From Anaerotruncus massiliensis (ex Togo et al. 2026) (GTDB taxonomy: Bacteria > Bacillota > Clostridia > Oscillospirales > Ruminococcaceae): a stretch of 64,000 nucleotides of DNA. This document shows positions 8,579-17,019 of this stretch, one piece after another (within the stretch, counting starts at the first letter, position 1; the number at the start of each line of letters is the position of its first letter). Below the pieces are notes generated by a model. That model did not search any database. It was not told the origin of the DNA and saw only the letters and a program-made list of their open reading frames with translations. Location: assembly GCF_900199635.1 (NCBI RefSeq), contig NZ_LT962687.1:2728541-2792540 (forward strand), written 5' to 3'. Both the position numbers and the translations under genes were made by a program.

Positions 8579-9823
8579 TCAGCGGGTCTGGCCGCTGCCG
8601 GTCACGATGTATTTGCAGGAGCAGAGCTCATTGAGGCCCATCGGCCCGCGCGCGTGCAGCTTCTGGGTGGAGATGCCGATCTCCGCGCCGAAGCCGAACT
8701 CCCCGCCGTCGGTAAAGCGGGTGGACGCGTTGACGTAGACGGCCGCCGCGTCGATGCGCGAGGTGAACTCCTGCGCGTGCGAATAAGTTTCGGTGAGGAT
8801 CGCCTCCGAATGCCCGGTGGTGTACCGCTGGATGTGTTCGATCGCCTCGTCGAGGCTGTCGACCACCCGCAGCGCGAGGATATAGTCGTCAAACTCGGTG
8901 TCGTAGTCCTCCTCGGCGGCGGGGACGACGCCGGGGATGAGGGCGGCCGTGCGCGCGCAGCCGCGCAGCTCGACATGGTGGACGTCGAGCGCCTCCTTGA
9001 GCCTCGGCAAAAACGCCGCCGCGATCTCCCGGTGCACGAGCACCGTCTCCACCGCGTTGCAGACGGACGGGCGGGAGGTCTTGGCGTTGTCGCAGACGCG
9101 CACCGCCATCTCCAAATCGGCCGAGTCGTCCACATAGATGTGGCAGTTGCCCGCGCCCGTCTCGATGACGGGGACGCTCGCGCCCTTGACGACCGCCTGG
9201 ATGAGCCCCTTGCCGCCGCGCGGGATGAGCGCGTCGAGGTAGCCGTCGAGGGTCATCAGGTCGCCCGCGGAGGCGCGGGAGGTGTCGGTGACGAGCTGGA
9301 TGCCGTCGCGCGGGAGCCCCGCGCCCTCGAGCGCGCCGCACATGATCTCGGCGAACGCGGTGTTCGACCGGATGGCCTCCTTGCCGCCCCGCAGAATGCA
9401 GGCGTTGGCCGATTTGAGGCAGAGGCAGGCCGCGTCGACGGTGACGTTGGGGCGCGCCTCGTAGATCATGCCGACCACGCCGAGCGGCACCCGCACCTTT
9501 TCGATCTTGAGCCCGTTGGGGCGGCTGCCGCCGCCGATGATCTGCCCGACCGGGTCGGGCAGCTTCACGAGGTCGCGCACCGCCTCCGCGATGTCCGAAA
9601 TGCGCGCCGGAGTCAGCCGCAGGCGGTCCTGCATCGACGCGATCATGCCGTTTTCCTTTGCCGCCGCGAGGTCCTTTTCATTCTCGGCCAGCACCGCCGC
9701 CGCGTTCGCCTCGAGCGCCGCGGCGATCGCGGTAAGGGCCGCGTTCCGCTGCCCCGTGGTCGTGCACGCGAGCACGCGGGACGCCGCGCGGGCGCGTTTT
9801 CCGGTTTCGGTCAGGCTGTTCAT
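8579..9823 (-). CDS. proA: Gamma-glutamyl phosphate reductase
   Basis: Second step of proline synthesis: NADPH-dependent reduction of gamma-glutamyl phosphate to glutamate semialdehyde. 414 aa, the usual length, in the aldehyde dehydrogenase fold. Motifs include GMIYEARPNVTVDAA, LRGGKEAIRSN, IPRGG, the catalytic cysteine in SRPSVCNAVET and NASTRFTDGGEFGFGAEIGIST. ATG at 9823 has AAAAGGAGG upstream, inside the tail of the proB frame. The proB frame continues 146 nt into proA, an unusually long overlap. Confidence 0.97.
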   Translation of the reverse strand: MNSLTETGKRARAASRVLACTTTGQRNAALTAIAAALEANAAAVLAENEKDLAAAKENGMIASMQDRLRLTPARISDIAEAVRDLVKLPDPVGQIIGGGSRPNGLKIEKVRVPLGVVGMIYEARPNVTVDAACLCLKSANACILRGGKEAIRSNTAFAEIMCGALEGAGLPRDGIQLVTDTSRASAGDLMTLDGYLDALIPRGGKGLIQAVVKGASVPVIETGAGNCHIYVDDSADLEMAVRVCDNAKTSRPSVCNAVETVLVHREIAAAFLPRLKEALDVHHVELRGCARTAALIPGVVPAAEEDYDTEFDDYILALRVVDSLDEAIEHIQRYTTGHSEAILTETYSHAQEFTSRIDAAAVYVNASTRFTDGGEFGFGAEIGISTQKLHARGPMGLNELCSCKYIVTGSGQTR

Positions 9824-10652
9824 CTGCGCCGCCTCCTTTTGATGGGGGTGTCCGTTTCGCCGCGGGGAAGTAGGTTCCGATCTCCGCGTTTTCAAACAGG
9901 TCGTAGAGCTTTTTCGGCTGCGCACCGTTCATGATGACCATGTCGATGCCCGCCGCCGTCGCGAGTCCGGCGGCGTGGAGCTTGGTGATCATGCCGCCGG
10001 TGCCGCGCGCGCTGCCCGCGCCCGCGGCGCACGCCTCGATCTCGGGCGTGATCTCGTCCACCTCGTGCAGCAGCTTCGCGCCGGGGTTTTCGCGCGGGTC
10101 GCCGTCGTAGAGGCCGTCGATGTCGCTCAAAATGACCAGCAGGTCCGCGCCCGCCAGCTCCGCCACCGTCGCCGAGAGGGTGTCGTTGTCGCCGAAGGTG
10201 GCCGCGTGCTCGATCTCCTCCGTGCAGACCGTGTCGTTCTCGTTGACGATCGGGATCGTGCCCAGGCCGAGCAGCCGCTCGAACGTGTTCTGGACGTTGC
10301 GCTTGCGCATCGGGTCGTCGACCACGTCGCGGGTCAGCAGAACCTGCGACGTGACGTGGTTATATTCGGAAAAGTGCTTGTCGTAGATGTACATCAGCTC
10401 GCACTGCCCGATGGCGGCCACCGCCTGCTTGCCGGGCATGTCGGCGGGCTTCTCATGCAGCCCGAGCTTGCCGACCCCCACGGCCATGGCGCCGGAGGAG
10501 ACGAGCACGACCTGCCGGCCGCTGTTCTCGATGTCGGCGAGCACCTTCACGAGCTGCTCCACCCGCCGGATGTTGAGAAGCCCGCTCTCGTGGGTGAGGG
10601 TGGACGATCCGACCTTCACCACGACCCGCCTGGCCTTTGAAAAATCCCTCAT
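9678..10652 (-). CDS. proB: Glutamate 5-kinase with a ~60-residue read-on tail overlapping proA
   Basis: First step of proline synthesis: phosphorylates glutamate; feedback inhibition by proline is known for the family. The amino-acid-kinase domain is complete (VVVKVGSSTLT, LVSSGAMAVG, INENDTV-like NENDTV, LSDIDGLYDGDP, GTGGMITKLHAA). There is no PUA domain, and the domain ends at GTYF near residue 260. No stop codon follows; the frame reads on through the proA RBS and 146 nt of proA, adding an Arg-rich tail with no similarity to a known domain. Start chosen at ATG 10652, nine bases after GGGGAG; ATG 10658 is too close to the site. Confidence 0.92.
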   Translation of the reverse strand: MRDFSKARRVVVKVGSSTLTHESGLLNIRRVEQLVKVLADIENSGRQVVLVSSGAMAVGVGKLGLHEKPADMPGKQAVAAIGQCELMYIYDKHFSEYNHVTSQVLLTRDVVDDPMRKRNVQNTFERLLGLGTIPIVNENDTVCTEEIEHAATFGDNDTLSATVAELAGADLLVILSDIDGLYDGDPRENPGAKLLHEVDEITPEIEACAAGAGSARGTGGMITKLHAAGLATAAGIDMVIMNGAQPKKLYDLFENAEIGTYFPAAKRTPPSKGGGADEQPDRNRKTRPRGVPRARVHDHGAAERGPYRDRRGARGERGGGAGRE

Positions 10653-10689
10653 ATTCATCTGCTCCCCGTCCCGCGAAGCGGGAACGATA

Positions 10690-12000
10690 TTATTCGTCTT
10701 TCTTTTTGTCCGCCCGCCGCCCCTCGCCGGGGCCGGGCTCCTCCTCGAGGGTCGGGATCCGCTCGACGCGCAGCGAAAGGATCCGCTGCTCCTCCACCTC
10801 GGACACGGTGACCACCAGGTCGCGGTAGCCGTACTGCTCGCCCGCCTCGGGGATGTGGCCGAGCATCTCCATCGCCCAGCCGCCCGCGGTATTGTAATCG
10901 CTCTCAAAGCTCCGGTCGTCCTCGCCGAGCTCCTCGAGCATCTCAAAGACGTTCATGTCGCCGCTTACGATATAGGTGCCGCGGCCGACCTGCACGAAGT
11001 CGTCCCGCACCTCGTCCGACTCGTCCCAGATGTCGCCGACGAGCTGTTCGAGCACGTCCTCCATCGTGACGATACCCATCGTGCCGCCGTAATCGTCGGT
11101 GACGACCGCCAAGTGCAGCTTTTTCGCCTTGAACTCGGCGAGCAGGGTGGAGATCCGCATCGTCTTGTGCACGAAGACGCAGTCGGTCACGAGGTGGGAA
11201 AGGCGGGTGTCGGACTTCTGCACGACCGCCTTGAGCAGGTCGCGCACCTGCAAAACGCCGATGATGTTGTCGACGGTGCCCCGGTAGACGGGGATGCGGG
11301 AGAAGTGCGCGCCGAGCACCACCTCGAGCGCCTCGTCGAGCGGGTCCTCGACGTCGATCGTGACGAGGTCGACGCGCGGGGTCAGGATCTCCTGCACGGT
11401 GATCTCGTCAAAGTCGAGGGCCGACTGCACGAGATCGCTCTCCTGCTCCTCGAGCACGCCCTCCTGCTCGATCGATTCGACGATGTATTTGAGCTCCTCC
11501 TCGGTGACGGAGGGCTGCGCCTCCGCGCCCTTCAAAAGGCGCAGGGAAAGCTCCTTGATCTTGACGAAGAAGAAGACCACGGGGGTCAGCAGCTTGATGA
11601 AGAACTGGAGCAGGCCGCCCGTCTTCATGGCGATCGACTCGCTGTTCTCCTTCGCCAGCGTTTTCGGCAGGATTTCTCCAAAGATCAGTACCAGGATGGT
11701 CATCACCGTTGTAGCGATCGCCGCGCCCGAGGCGCCGAAGACCGCCGTCGCGATCACCGTGGCAATCGACGCGCTCGCCATGTTGACGACGTTGTTGCCC
11801 ACCAGGATGGTCGAGAGCAGGCGGTCGAAGTCGTCCACGACCGCGAGCGCCCGTTTCGCTTTTTTGTTTCCGCCGTCCGCGTAGTTCTTCATGCGGATCT
11901 TGTTGAGGGACGAATAGGCCGTCTCACTCGCGGAGAAAAAGGCGGAGAAGCAAAGCAGTACCACCAAAACCAGGTATAATATGCCGCTTGTACTGTCCAA
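10690..12000 (-). CDS. CNNM/CorC-type transporter with CBS pair (hemolysin C family)
   Basis: Membrane protein of the CNNM/MgpA/YhdP group, linked to Mg2+ export or metal-ion balance. Order: DUF21 membrane domain with four helices (to about residue 150; FSASETAYSSLN, GNNVVNMASAS, FGEILPKTLA), a CBS pair (about 200-320; TPRVDLVTID, DDYGGTMGIVTMEDVLEQ) and a C-terminal CorC_HlyC domain (about 340-420). A longer frame begins at ATG 12018 with no RBS before it; GGAGG at 12015-12011 instead serves TTG at 12000, giving a start (M)DSTSGILYL that fits relatives. First gene of an operon with proB (37 nt gap) and proA. Confidence 0.88.
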   Translation of the reverse strand: MDSTSGILYLVLVVLLCFSAFFSASETAYSSLNKIRMKNYADGGNKKAKRALAVVDDFDRLLSTILVGNNVVNMASASIATVIATAVFGASGAAIATTVMTILVLIFGEILPKTLAKENSESIAMKTGGLLQFFIKLLTPVVFFFVKIKELSLRLLKGAEAQPSVTEEELKYIVESIEQEGVLEEQESDLVQSALDFDEITVQEILTPRVDLVTIDVEDPLDEALEVVLGAHFSRIPVYRGTVDNIIGVLQVRDLLKAVVQKSDTRLSHLVTDCVFVHKTMRISTLLAEFKAKKLHLAVVTDDYGGTMGIVTMEDVLEQLVGDIWDESDEVRDDFVQVGRGTYIVSGDMNVFEMLEELGEDDRSFESDYNTAGGWAMEMLGHIPEAGEQYGYRDLVVTVSEVEEQRILSLRVERIPTLEEEPGPGEGRRADKKKDE

Positions 12001-12118
12001 GAAAAAACCAACCTCCATATTGTCGTTAGAATTTTGTACGGGTGTACAGATGCTATCATAGCAAATATCCCGCCCGATAACAATTGATTATAGCATATAT
12101 TCACCGAAAATTCAATTT

Positions 12119-12358
12119 TTCCAGGGGGCCTTTTGCAAAAGGCCCCTGGAAGCCCCTCCCAGGGAACTTTTGAAAAAGTTCCCCCGGACCCCCTCAAAAC
12201 TTTTGATTCAACGTTTTCGCCCGCCCGCTCAAAGTTTTCGCCCGCCTTTTTCAAAAGGCGGCGGGGTCAAGGGGCGGAGCCCCTTGCCGCGCTTCGCAAA
12301 GCGCGGCAGCTTATCCTGAGAAGCGCTTTTTTTGGTTCTTTTTTTCAAGAAAAAAAAG
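12119..12358 (+). repeat. Mosaic hairpin repeat between pnp and the CNNM gene
   Basis: No gene in 12019-12397. The gap is a chain of perfect hairpins: 12119-12148, 12160-12184 (CTTTTGAAAAAG tip), 12252-12264, 12270-12289 (AAGGGGC, loop gga, GCCCCTT), 12290-12310, and GTTC-T7/A-run 12334-12360. The segment 12259-12289 recurs base for base at 28711-28740, and 12160-12212 closely matches 28530-28575. Here the element runs opposite to both flanking genes. Confidence 0.7.
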
Positions 12359-12385
12359 AACGGGCCCGCCGGAAGGCGGGCCCGT
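12349..12385 (-). terminator. pnp terminator
   Basis: Ten-bp GC stem with GGAA-type loop (12361-12384), followed on the minus strand by TTCTTTTTTTT, 13 nt after the pnp stop. Confidence 0.85.
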
Positions 12386-12397
12386 GAAACTGGTCTT

Positions 12398-14521
12398 TTA
12401 CTGCTGCTTGGCGGCGTTCTTTTTGGCCTCCATGGCGATGAGCGCGTCGCGGCGGGAGAGGTTGATGCGGCCCTGCTGGTCGATCTCGGTGACCTTGACG
12501 ATGACCTCGTCGCCGGGGGCGACGACATCCTCGACCTTCTCGACGCGGCCCATATCGAGCTTGGAGATGTGCACGAGGCCCTCCTTGCCGGGGGCGAGCT
12601 CGACGAAGGCGCCGAAGTTCATCAGGCGGGTTACCTTGCCCTTGTAGATCGCGCCGACCTCGGGGTCGTTGACGATCGTCTCGATGATCGAGACGGCGCG
12701 GCGGATGCCGTCCGCGTCGACCGACGAGACCACGACGGTGCCGTCGTCGTCGATGTCGATCTTGACGCCGCAGTCGGCGGAGATCTTCTGGATGACCTTG
12801 CCGCCCGAACCGATGACCTCGCGGATCTTGTCGGGGTTGATGTGGATGCTCTTCACCTTGGGCGCGTACTTGGAGAGCTCCTCACGCGGCGCGGGGATGG
12901 CCGGCAGCATGATGTCGTTCAGGATATACATGCGCGCCTGGTAGGTCTTCTCGAACGCCTCTTTGATCATGTCGTAGTTGAGGCCCTTGATCTTGAGGTC
13001 CATCTGGATGGCGGTGATGCCCTTTTCGGTGCCGCCGACCTTGAAGTCCATGTCGCCGAAGAAGTCCTCGAGCCCCTGGATGTCGACCATCGTCATCCAG
13101 CGGTCGCCCTCGGTAATCAGTCCGCAGGAGATGCCCGCGACGGGGCGCTTGATCGGCACGCCCGCGTCCATCAGCGCCAGCGTGGAGCCGCAGATGGAGC
13201 CCTGCGAGGTGGAGCCGTTGGAGGAGAGCACCTCAGAGACGAGGCGGATGGTGTAGGGGAACTCCTCAAGCGACGGAATCATCGGCTCGAGGGCGCGCTC
13301 GGCGAGCGCGCCGTGACCGATCTCGCGGCGGCCGGGGCCGCGGCTGGGCTTGGTTTCGCCCGTCGAATAGGAGGGGAAGTTGTAGTGGTGGATGTAGCGC
13401 TTCTGGTCCTGGTCGTCGATGCCGTCGAGCTTCTGGGCCTCGCTGACGGTGCCGAGCGTGCAGATGGTCAGCACCTGGGTCTGGCCGCGGGTAAACATGC
13501 CGGAGCCGTGGACGCGGGGCAGCAGGCCGACCTCGGCGGCCAGCGGGCGGATCTCGTCCATCTTGCGGCCGTCGACGCGCTTCTGCTCGTCGAGCAGCCA
13601 GCGGCGGACGACGAATTTCTGGAGCTGGTAGAACGCCTCGTCGATCTGGGCGGCGTTGGACTTCTCCTCGTCGTCGAACTGCGCGTGGACGCGCTCCTCG
13701 ACGGGGGCAAGGCGCTCGTCGCGCACGCTCTTGTCGTCGGTGTCGAGCGCGGCGCGCACGTCCTCGATGGCGAACTCCTTGACCGCCTCGAAGAGGTCGG
13801 CGGGGACCTTGACCGACTCGAAGGCGAACTTCGGCTTGCCGATCTCGGCCTGGATCTCCTTGATCTTGCGGACCATCTTCTTGATCTCGGTGTGGCCCTG
13901 GATGATCGCGTCGAGCATGACGTCGTTGGCGACCTCGTTGGCGCCCGCCTCGATCATGCAGATGACGTCCTCGTCCGCCGCGACGGTCAGGTGCAGGTCG
14001 CTCTTCGCGCGCTGCTCGGCGGTCGGGCAGACGACGATCTCGCCGTCGACAAGCCCGACGTTGACACCGGCGATCGGTCCGTTCCAGGGGATATCGGAGA
14101 TGGTCAGCGCGAGCGAAACGCCGCACATGCCGGCGATCTCGGGCGGGCAGTCGGCGTCGACCGACATGACGGTCATGACGACCGAGCAGTCGTTGCGCAT
14201 GTCCTTGGGGAAGAGCGGGCGGATGGGGCGGTCGACGAGGCGGGAGTTGAGGATCGCCTTGTCGGAGGGGCGCGCCTCGCGCTTGATGAAGGAGCCGGGG
14301 ATCTTGCCGACCGAATAGAGCTTCTCCTCGAAGTCGACCGACAGCGGGAAAAAGTCGATGCCCTCGCGGGGCTTCTTGGAGGCGGTGACGTTGCAGAGCA
14401 CGACCGTCTCGCCCCAGCGCACGAGGATCGACGCGTTGGACAGGCAGCACATCTTGCCCGTTTCAAAGGTCATTTTCTTGCCGCCGTATTCGATTTCGTA
14501 TACCTTGTAGTTTTCAAACAT
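12398..14521 (-). CDS. pnp: Polyribonucleotide nucleotidyltransferase (PNPase)
   Basis: 3'-5' phosphorolytic exoribonuclease and polyadenylating enzyme; trimeric, part of RNA degradosome-like assemblies. 707 aa with the full order: RNase PH 1 (to about residue 210), helical domain, RNase PH 2 (about 310-545; STGETKPSRGPGRREIGHGALAERAL, GSICGSTLALMDAGVP), KH (INPDKIREVIGSGGKVIQ) and S1 (YKGKVTRLMNFGAFVELAPGKEGLVHISK). The start ATG 14521 follows GGAGG by eight bases; the reading frame extends further upstream without support. It lies downstream of rpsO, the classic Firmicutes and proteobacterial arrangement, with a large leader hairpin between the two. Confidence 0.98.
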   Translation of the reverse strand: MFENYKVYEIEYGGKKMTFETGKMCCLSNASILVRWGETVVLCNVTASKKPREGIDFFPLSVDFEEKLYSVGKIPGSFIKREARPSDKAILNSRLVDRPIRPLFPKDMRNDCSVVMTVMSVDADCPPEIAGMCGVSLALTISDIPWNGPIAGVNVGLVDGEIVVCPTAEQRAKSDLHLTVAADEDVICMIEAGANEVANDVMLDAIIQGHTEIKKMVRKIKEIQAEIGKPKFAFESVKVPADLFEAVKEFAIEDVRAALDTDDKSVRDERLAPVEERVHAQFDDEEKSNAAQIDEAFYQLQKFVVRRWLLDEQKRVDGRKMDEIRPLAAEVGLLPRVHGSGMFTRGQTQVLTICTLGTVSEAQKLDGIDDQDQKRYIHHYNFPSYSTGETKPSRGPGRREIGHGALAERALEPMIPSLEEFPYTIRLVSEVLSSNGSTSQGSICGSTLALMDAGVPIKRPVAGISCGLITEGDRWMTMVDIQGLEDFFGDMDFKVGGTEKGITAIQMDLKIKGLNYDMIKEAFEKTYQARMYILNDIMLPAIPAPREELSKYAPKVKSIHINPDKIREVIGSGGKVIQKISADCGVKIDIDDDGTVVVSSVDADGIRRAVSIIETIVNDPEVGAIYKGKVTRLMNFGAFVELAPGKEGLVHISKLDMGRVEKVEDVVAPGDEVIVKVTEIDQQGRINLSRRDALIAMEAKKNAAKQQ

Positions 14522-14554
14522 TGCAGTTCCTCCGTAATCAAAATATTTTATCTC

Positions 14555-14643
14555 ACGGAGCTGCGTACTTTTTAGCAAGTATTTCAGCGTTCGAGGGGAA
14601 TTCGAGCGCTCAAGTAACTGCTAAAAGGACGCCCACAGCTCCG
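14555..14643 (-). promoter_or_regulatory. Long imperfect leader hairpin between rpsO and pnp
   Basis: An extended fold-back: ACGGAGCTG (14555-14563) pairs with CAGCTCCGT (14635-14643), CTTTTTAGCA with TGCTAAAAG further in, and an inner GCGTTCGA/TCGAGCGC stem. In E. coli an RNase III-cut double strand in this place mediates PNPase autoregulation; the position and shape suggest the same here. A second 14-bp hairpin (14668-14700) without a T-run lies between this and rpsO and may be a processing site. Confidence 0.6.
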
Positions 14644-14707
14644 TAAAATTCTTCTGGATGATGCATCGAAAGGCAGGCGGACGCTCCGCCTGCCTTTCGT
14701 TTATGAC

Positions 14708-14974
14708 TTACTTGCGCAGGCCCAGCTTGGCAATCAGCGCGCGGTAGCGGTTGATGTCCTTTTTGGCCAGATAGTTGAGCAGGTTTCTCCGCTGGCCGAT
14801 CATCTTAAAGAGGCCGCGGCGGGAATGATGGTCCTTCTTGTGGGTCTTGAGGTGCTCGGTGAGGTCGGCGATCCTCTTGGTGAGGATGGCAACCTGGACT
14901 TCCGGCGAACCGGTGTCGCCCTCATGGGTGGCGTTCTGGAGAATGACTTCCTGTTTTTCTTCCTTGCGGATCAT
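14708..14974 (-). CDS. rpsO: 30S ribosomal protein S15
   Basis: Primary 16S rRNA-binding protein of the 30S platform. 88 aa, exactly the family length; [37 protein letters not shown] and the [12 protein letters not shown] region are typical. ATG at 14974 (MIRKEEKQ) sits eight to nine bases after AAAGGTGA; a GTG at 14986 would overlap that site. Own promoter at 15097-15125 and a ~115-nt structured leader. Confidence 0.98.
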   Translation of the reverse strand: MIRKEEKQEVILQNATHEGDTGSPEVQVAILTKRIADLTEHLKTHKKDHHSRRGLFKMIGQRRNLLNYLAKKDINRYRALIAKLGLRK

Positions 14975-15090
14975 GTTGGGAATCACCTTTCATGTTAAAT
15001 TTGCCTTGATCTCAGGGACAGGCGGGTGACATCCCGTTCGGCTCTTCGCCCGGGCGTAAAACCCTGTCTCCGTGAAAAAGGTCACATCAA
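14975..15090 (-). promoter_or_regulatory. rpsO structured leader (candidate S15 autoregulatory RNA)
   Basis: Between the inferred RNA start and the rpsO RBS the minus strand can form AGACAGG/CCTGTC closing a multibranch structure with GTGACC/GTCAC-like and GCCCGGGC arms. S15 represses its own mRNA in several bacteria through unrelated leader structures; whether this one binds S15 is inference. Confidence 0.4.
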
Positions 15091-15096
15091 TTGTTT

Positions 15097-15125
15097 ATTG
15101 TAGCATAGTGTTGACCGAATGTAAA
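15097..15125 (-). promoter_or_regulatory. Sigma-A promoter of rpsO-pnp
   Basis: Minus-strand TTTACA (15125-15120), 17-nt spacer, TACAAT (15102-15097), directly after the ribF stop. Confidence 0.75.
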
Positions 15126-15139
15126 GGGATCATGCCCCT

Positions 15140-16084
15140 TTATTTTCCGTTTTTTTCGGCAATGTACCGTTCCGCGACGGGCAGGGAGGCCGCCGCGTCC
15201 GCCTGAATCTGGCGTTTGAGCTCCCCGACCGACGGGAACTTCCGCTCCCCCCGCAGAAACCGCAGCAGCCGCACCTCGACCGCCTGCCCGTAGAGGTCGC
15301 CCGAAAAGCCGATGATGTAGGTCTCCGAGTTGACGGCGGACGCGTTCTCCACCGTCGGGCGCAGCCCGATGTTGGTGACCGCCGGGCGCAGGACCCCGTC
15401 CACCCGCGCCGCCGCCGCGTAGACCCCGTGGCGCAGCCGCACAAAATCGGCGGGGAACCGCTGGTTGATCGTCGGGGAGTCGATCGTGCGGCCGAGCCGC
15501 TTGCCGTGCACGACGGTGAAGTCGTAACCGAACGCCCGCCCGAGCAGCTCGCCGGCGGTTTCGACCTCCCCCTCGCCGAGCAGACGGCGGATGCGGGTGC
15601 TGCTCACCCGCTCGCCCCCCCACAGCACGGCCGGGACGACGTCCACCTCGACGCCGCGCGCCGCGCAGAGGGTTTTCAGCATCGGCACGTCCCCCGCGGC
15701 GTCCCGCCCGAACCGGAAGTCGTCGCCGCAGCAGACGACCGCCGCGCCGAGCCGCCGCACGAGCACCTCGTCGACGAATTCCTCCGGCGGCATGGCGGAA
15801 AAATCGGTGAAGTCGGGGGAGAGCAGCAGCCGCACCCCCCATTTCTCGAGCATGTGGAACTTTTTCGTCTCGGTGATGATCTCGCAGTTGTCGCATTTGC
15901 GGGCGGGGTGCCCGCTGTGGATCGTAAAGGTGAAGACGCCGGGGGTGAGCCCCGCCTCCCCGGCCCGTTCGACGGCGCGGCCGATCACCGCGGCGTGCCC
16001 GATGTGCAGCCCGTCGAAAAAGCCGCAGGCGACGGCCGACCGGCCGGCCGGGGCCGCCTCGGCGATCGTATGAAAGACCCGCAA
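15140..16084 (-). CDS. ribF: Bifunctional riboflavin kinase / FAD synthetase
   Basis: Converts riboflavin to FMN and FMN to FAD. 314 aa: N-terminal nucleotidyltransferase domain (VACGFFDGLHIGHAAVI near residues 18-34; GDDFRFG; SSTRIRRLL) and C-terminal riboflavin kinase domain (GRTIDSPTINQRFP, GVYAAAARVDG, NIGLRPTV). Start is TTG at 16084: GGAGG within the last codons of truB stands eight bases before it, and the truB stop is only three bases away, so translation is likely coupled. Member of the rimP-to-ribF operon. Confidence 0.95.
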   Translation of the reverse strand: MRVFHTIAEAAPAGRSAVACGFFDGLHIGHAAVIGRAVERAGEAGLTPGVFTFTIHSGHPARKCDNCEIITETKKFHMLEKWGVRLLLSPDFTDFSAMPPEEFVDEVLVRRLGAAVVCCGDDFRFGRDAAGDVPMLKTLCAARGVEVDVVPAVLWGGERVSSTRIRRLLGEGEVETAGELLGRAFGYDFTVVHGKRLGRTIDSPTINQRFPADFVRLRHGVYAAAARVDGVLRPAVTNIGLRPTVENASAVNSETYIIGFSGDLYGQAVEVRLLRFLRGERKFPSVGELKRQIQADAAASLPVAERYIAEKNGK

Positions 16085-16087
16085 GGG

Positions 16088-16993
16088 CTACACCTCCAGC
16101 GTAAATAGTTTAACCATCCGGAATTCCCCGTTTTTCACCTCCGCCGTCCCGAGGAAGGTCTCCTCCCCCAGATAGACCGCGAAGGGGCCCTCCCCCCCGG
16201 GGCGGGCGACGCGCGCCGGGTCGAGGCGCACGCCGTTTAAAAACATCTTCGCCTGCTTTTCGCTGAGGCGCGCCCTGGGCAGCCCCGCGAAGGCCGCGCC
16301 CACCGGGAGCAGCGCTTCCGCAAACCGGCCCTCCCGCGCGAGATCCCCGGCCTCCCCGATCGTGACGCAGTCGGCGAGCGTGAAGCCCGCCGCCATCGTG
16401 CGCCGCAGCCCGGTCATGACCGCGCCGCATCCGAGCGCCTCGCCGATATCGGCCACCAGCGTGCGGATGTAGGTCCCCTTGGAGCAGTGCACGTCGATCC
16501 GGCAGGTGTGGGACGCCCCGTCCCACGAGACGAAGTCGAGCGAATGGATGGTGACGGGGCGGGCCTTGCGCTCCACCTCCACCCCCTGCCGCGCAAGCTC
16601 GTAAAGGCGTTTGCCCTCCACCCGCAGGGCGGAGTACATGGGCGGCACCTGCATGATCTCCCCCGTGAAACGCGCGGCGGCCTTTCGCACGTCCGCCTCT
16701 GAGACCCCCGAAGGGTCCCGCTCACAGAGCACCCTGCCCGTCGCGTCCTGCGTGTCGGTGGTCACGCCGAGCCGGAAATCCGCGAGGTAGCGCTTGTCCT
16801 GCCGGGGCAGAATGTCGCACGCCTTGGTCGCGCGGCCGAAAAAAAGCGGAAGCACGCCCGTCGCCATCGGATCGAGCGTCCCCGCGTGGCCGACGCGGCG
16901 GGTGCCCGCGATCCCGCGCAGCTTCGCCACCACGTCAAACGATGTAAAGCCTTCCGGCTTGTCTATGCAAAGGATCCCGTTTTGTTCCGCCAT
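16088..16993 (-). CDS. truB: tRNA pseudouridine(55) synthase
   Basis: Makes the universal pseudouridine 55 in the T-loop of tRNAs. 301 aa. Motifs: LCIDKPEGFTSFDVV, the catalytic aspartate in GHAGTLDPMATGVLP, KRYLADFRLG, YSALRVEGKRLYELAR and CSKGTYIRTL. A short C-terminal PUA-like part follows. ATG at 16993. Lies between nrnA and ribF as in other Firmicutes; upstream gap 26 nt. Confidence 0.96.
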   Translation of the reverse strand: MAEQNGILCIDKPEGFTSFDVVAKLRGIAGTRRVGHAGTLDPMATGVLPLFFGRATKACDILPRQDKRYLADFRLGVTTDTQDATGRVLCERDPSGVSEADVRKAAARFTGEIMQVPPMYSALRVEGKRLYELARQGVEVERKARPVTIHSLDFVSWDGASHTCRIDVHCSKGTYIRTLVADIGEALGCGAVMTGLRRTMAAGFTLADCVTIGEAGDLAREGRFAEALLPVGAAFAGLPRARLSEKQAKMFLNGVRLDPARVARPGGEGPFAVYLGEETFLGTAEVKNGEFRMVKLFTLEV

Positions 16994-17019
16994 ATGTCTT
17001 CCTGTCCCTTATCCTTCCC

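Noticed and set aside
9678-10652. A bifunctional P5CS-like ProB-ProA fusion
   Set aside because: The frames differ, proA has its own RBS and ATG, and the proB tail in the overlap has no ProA similarity.
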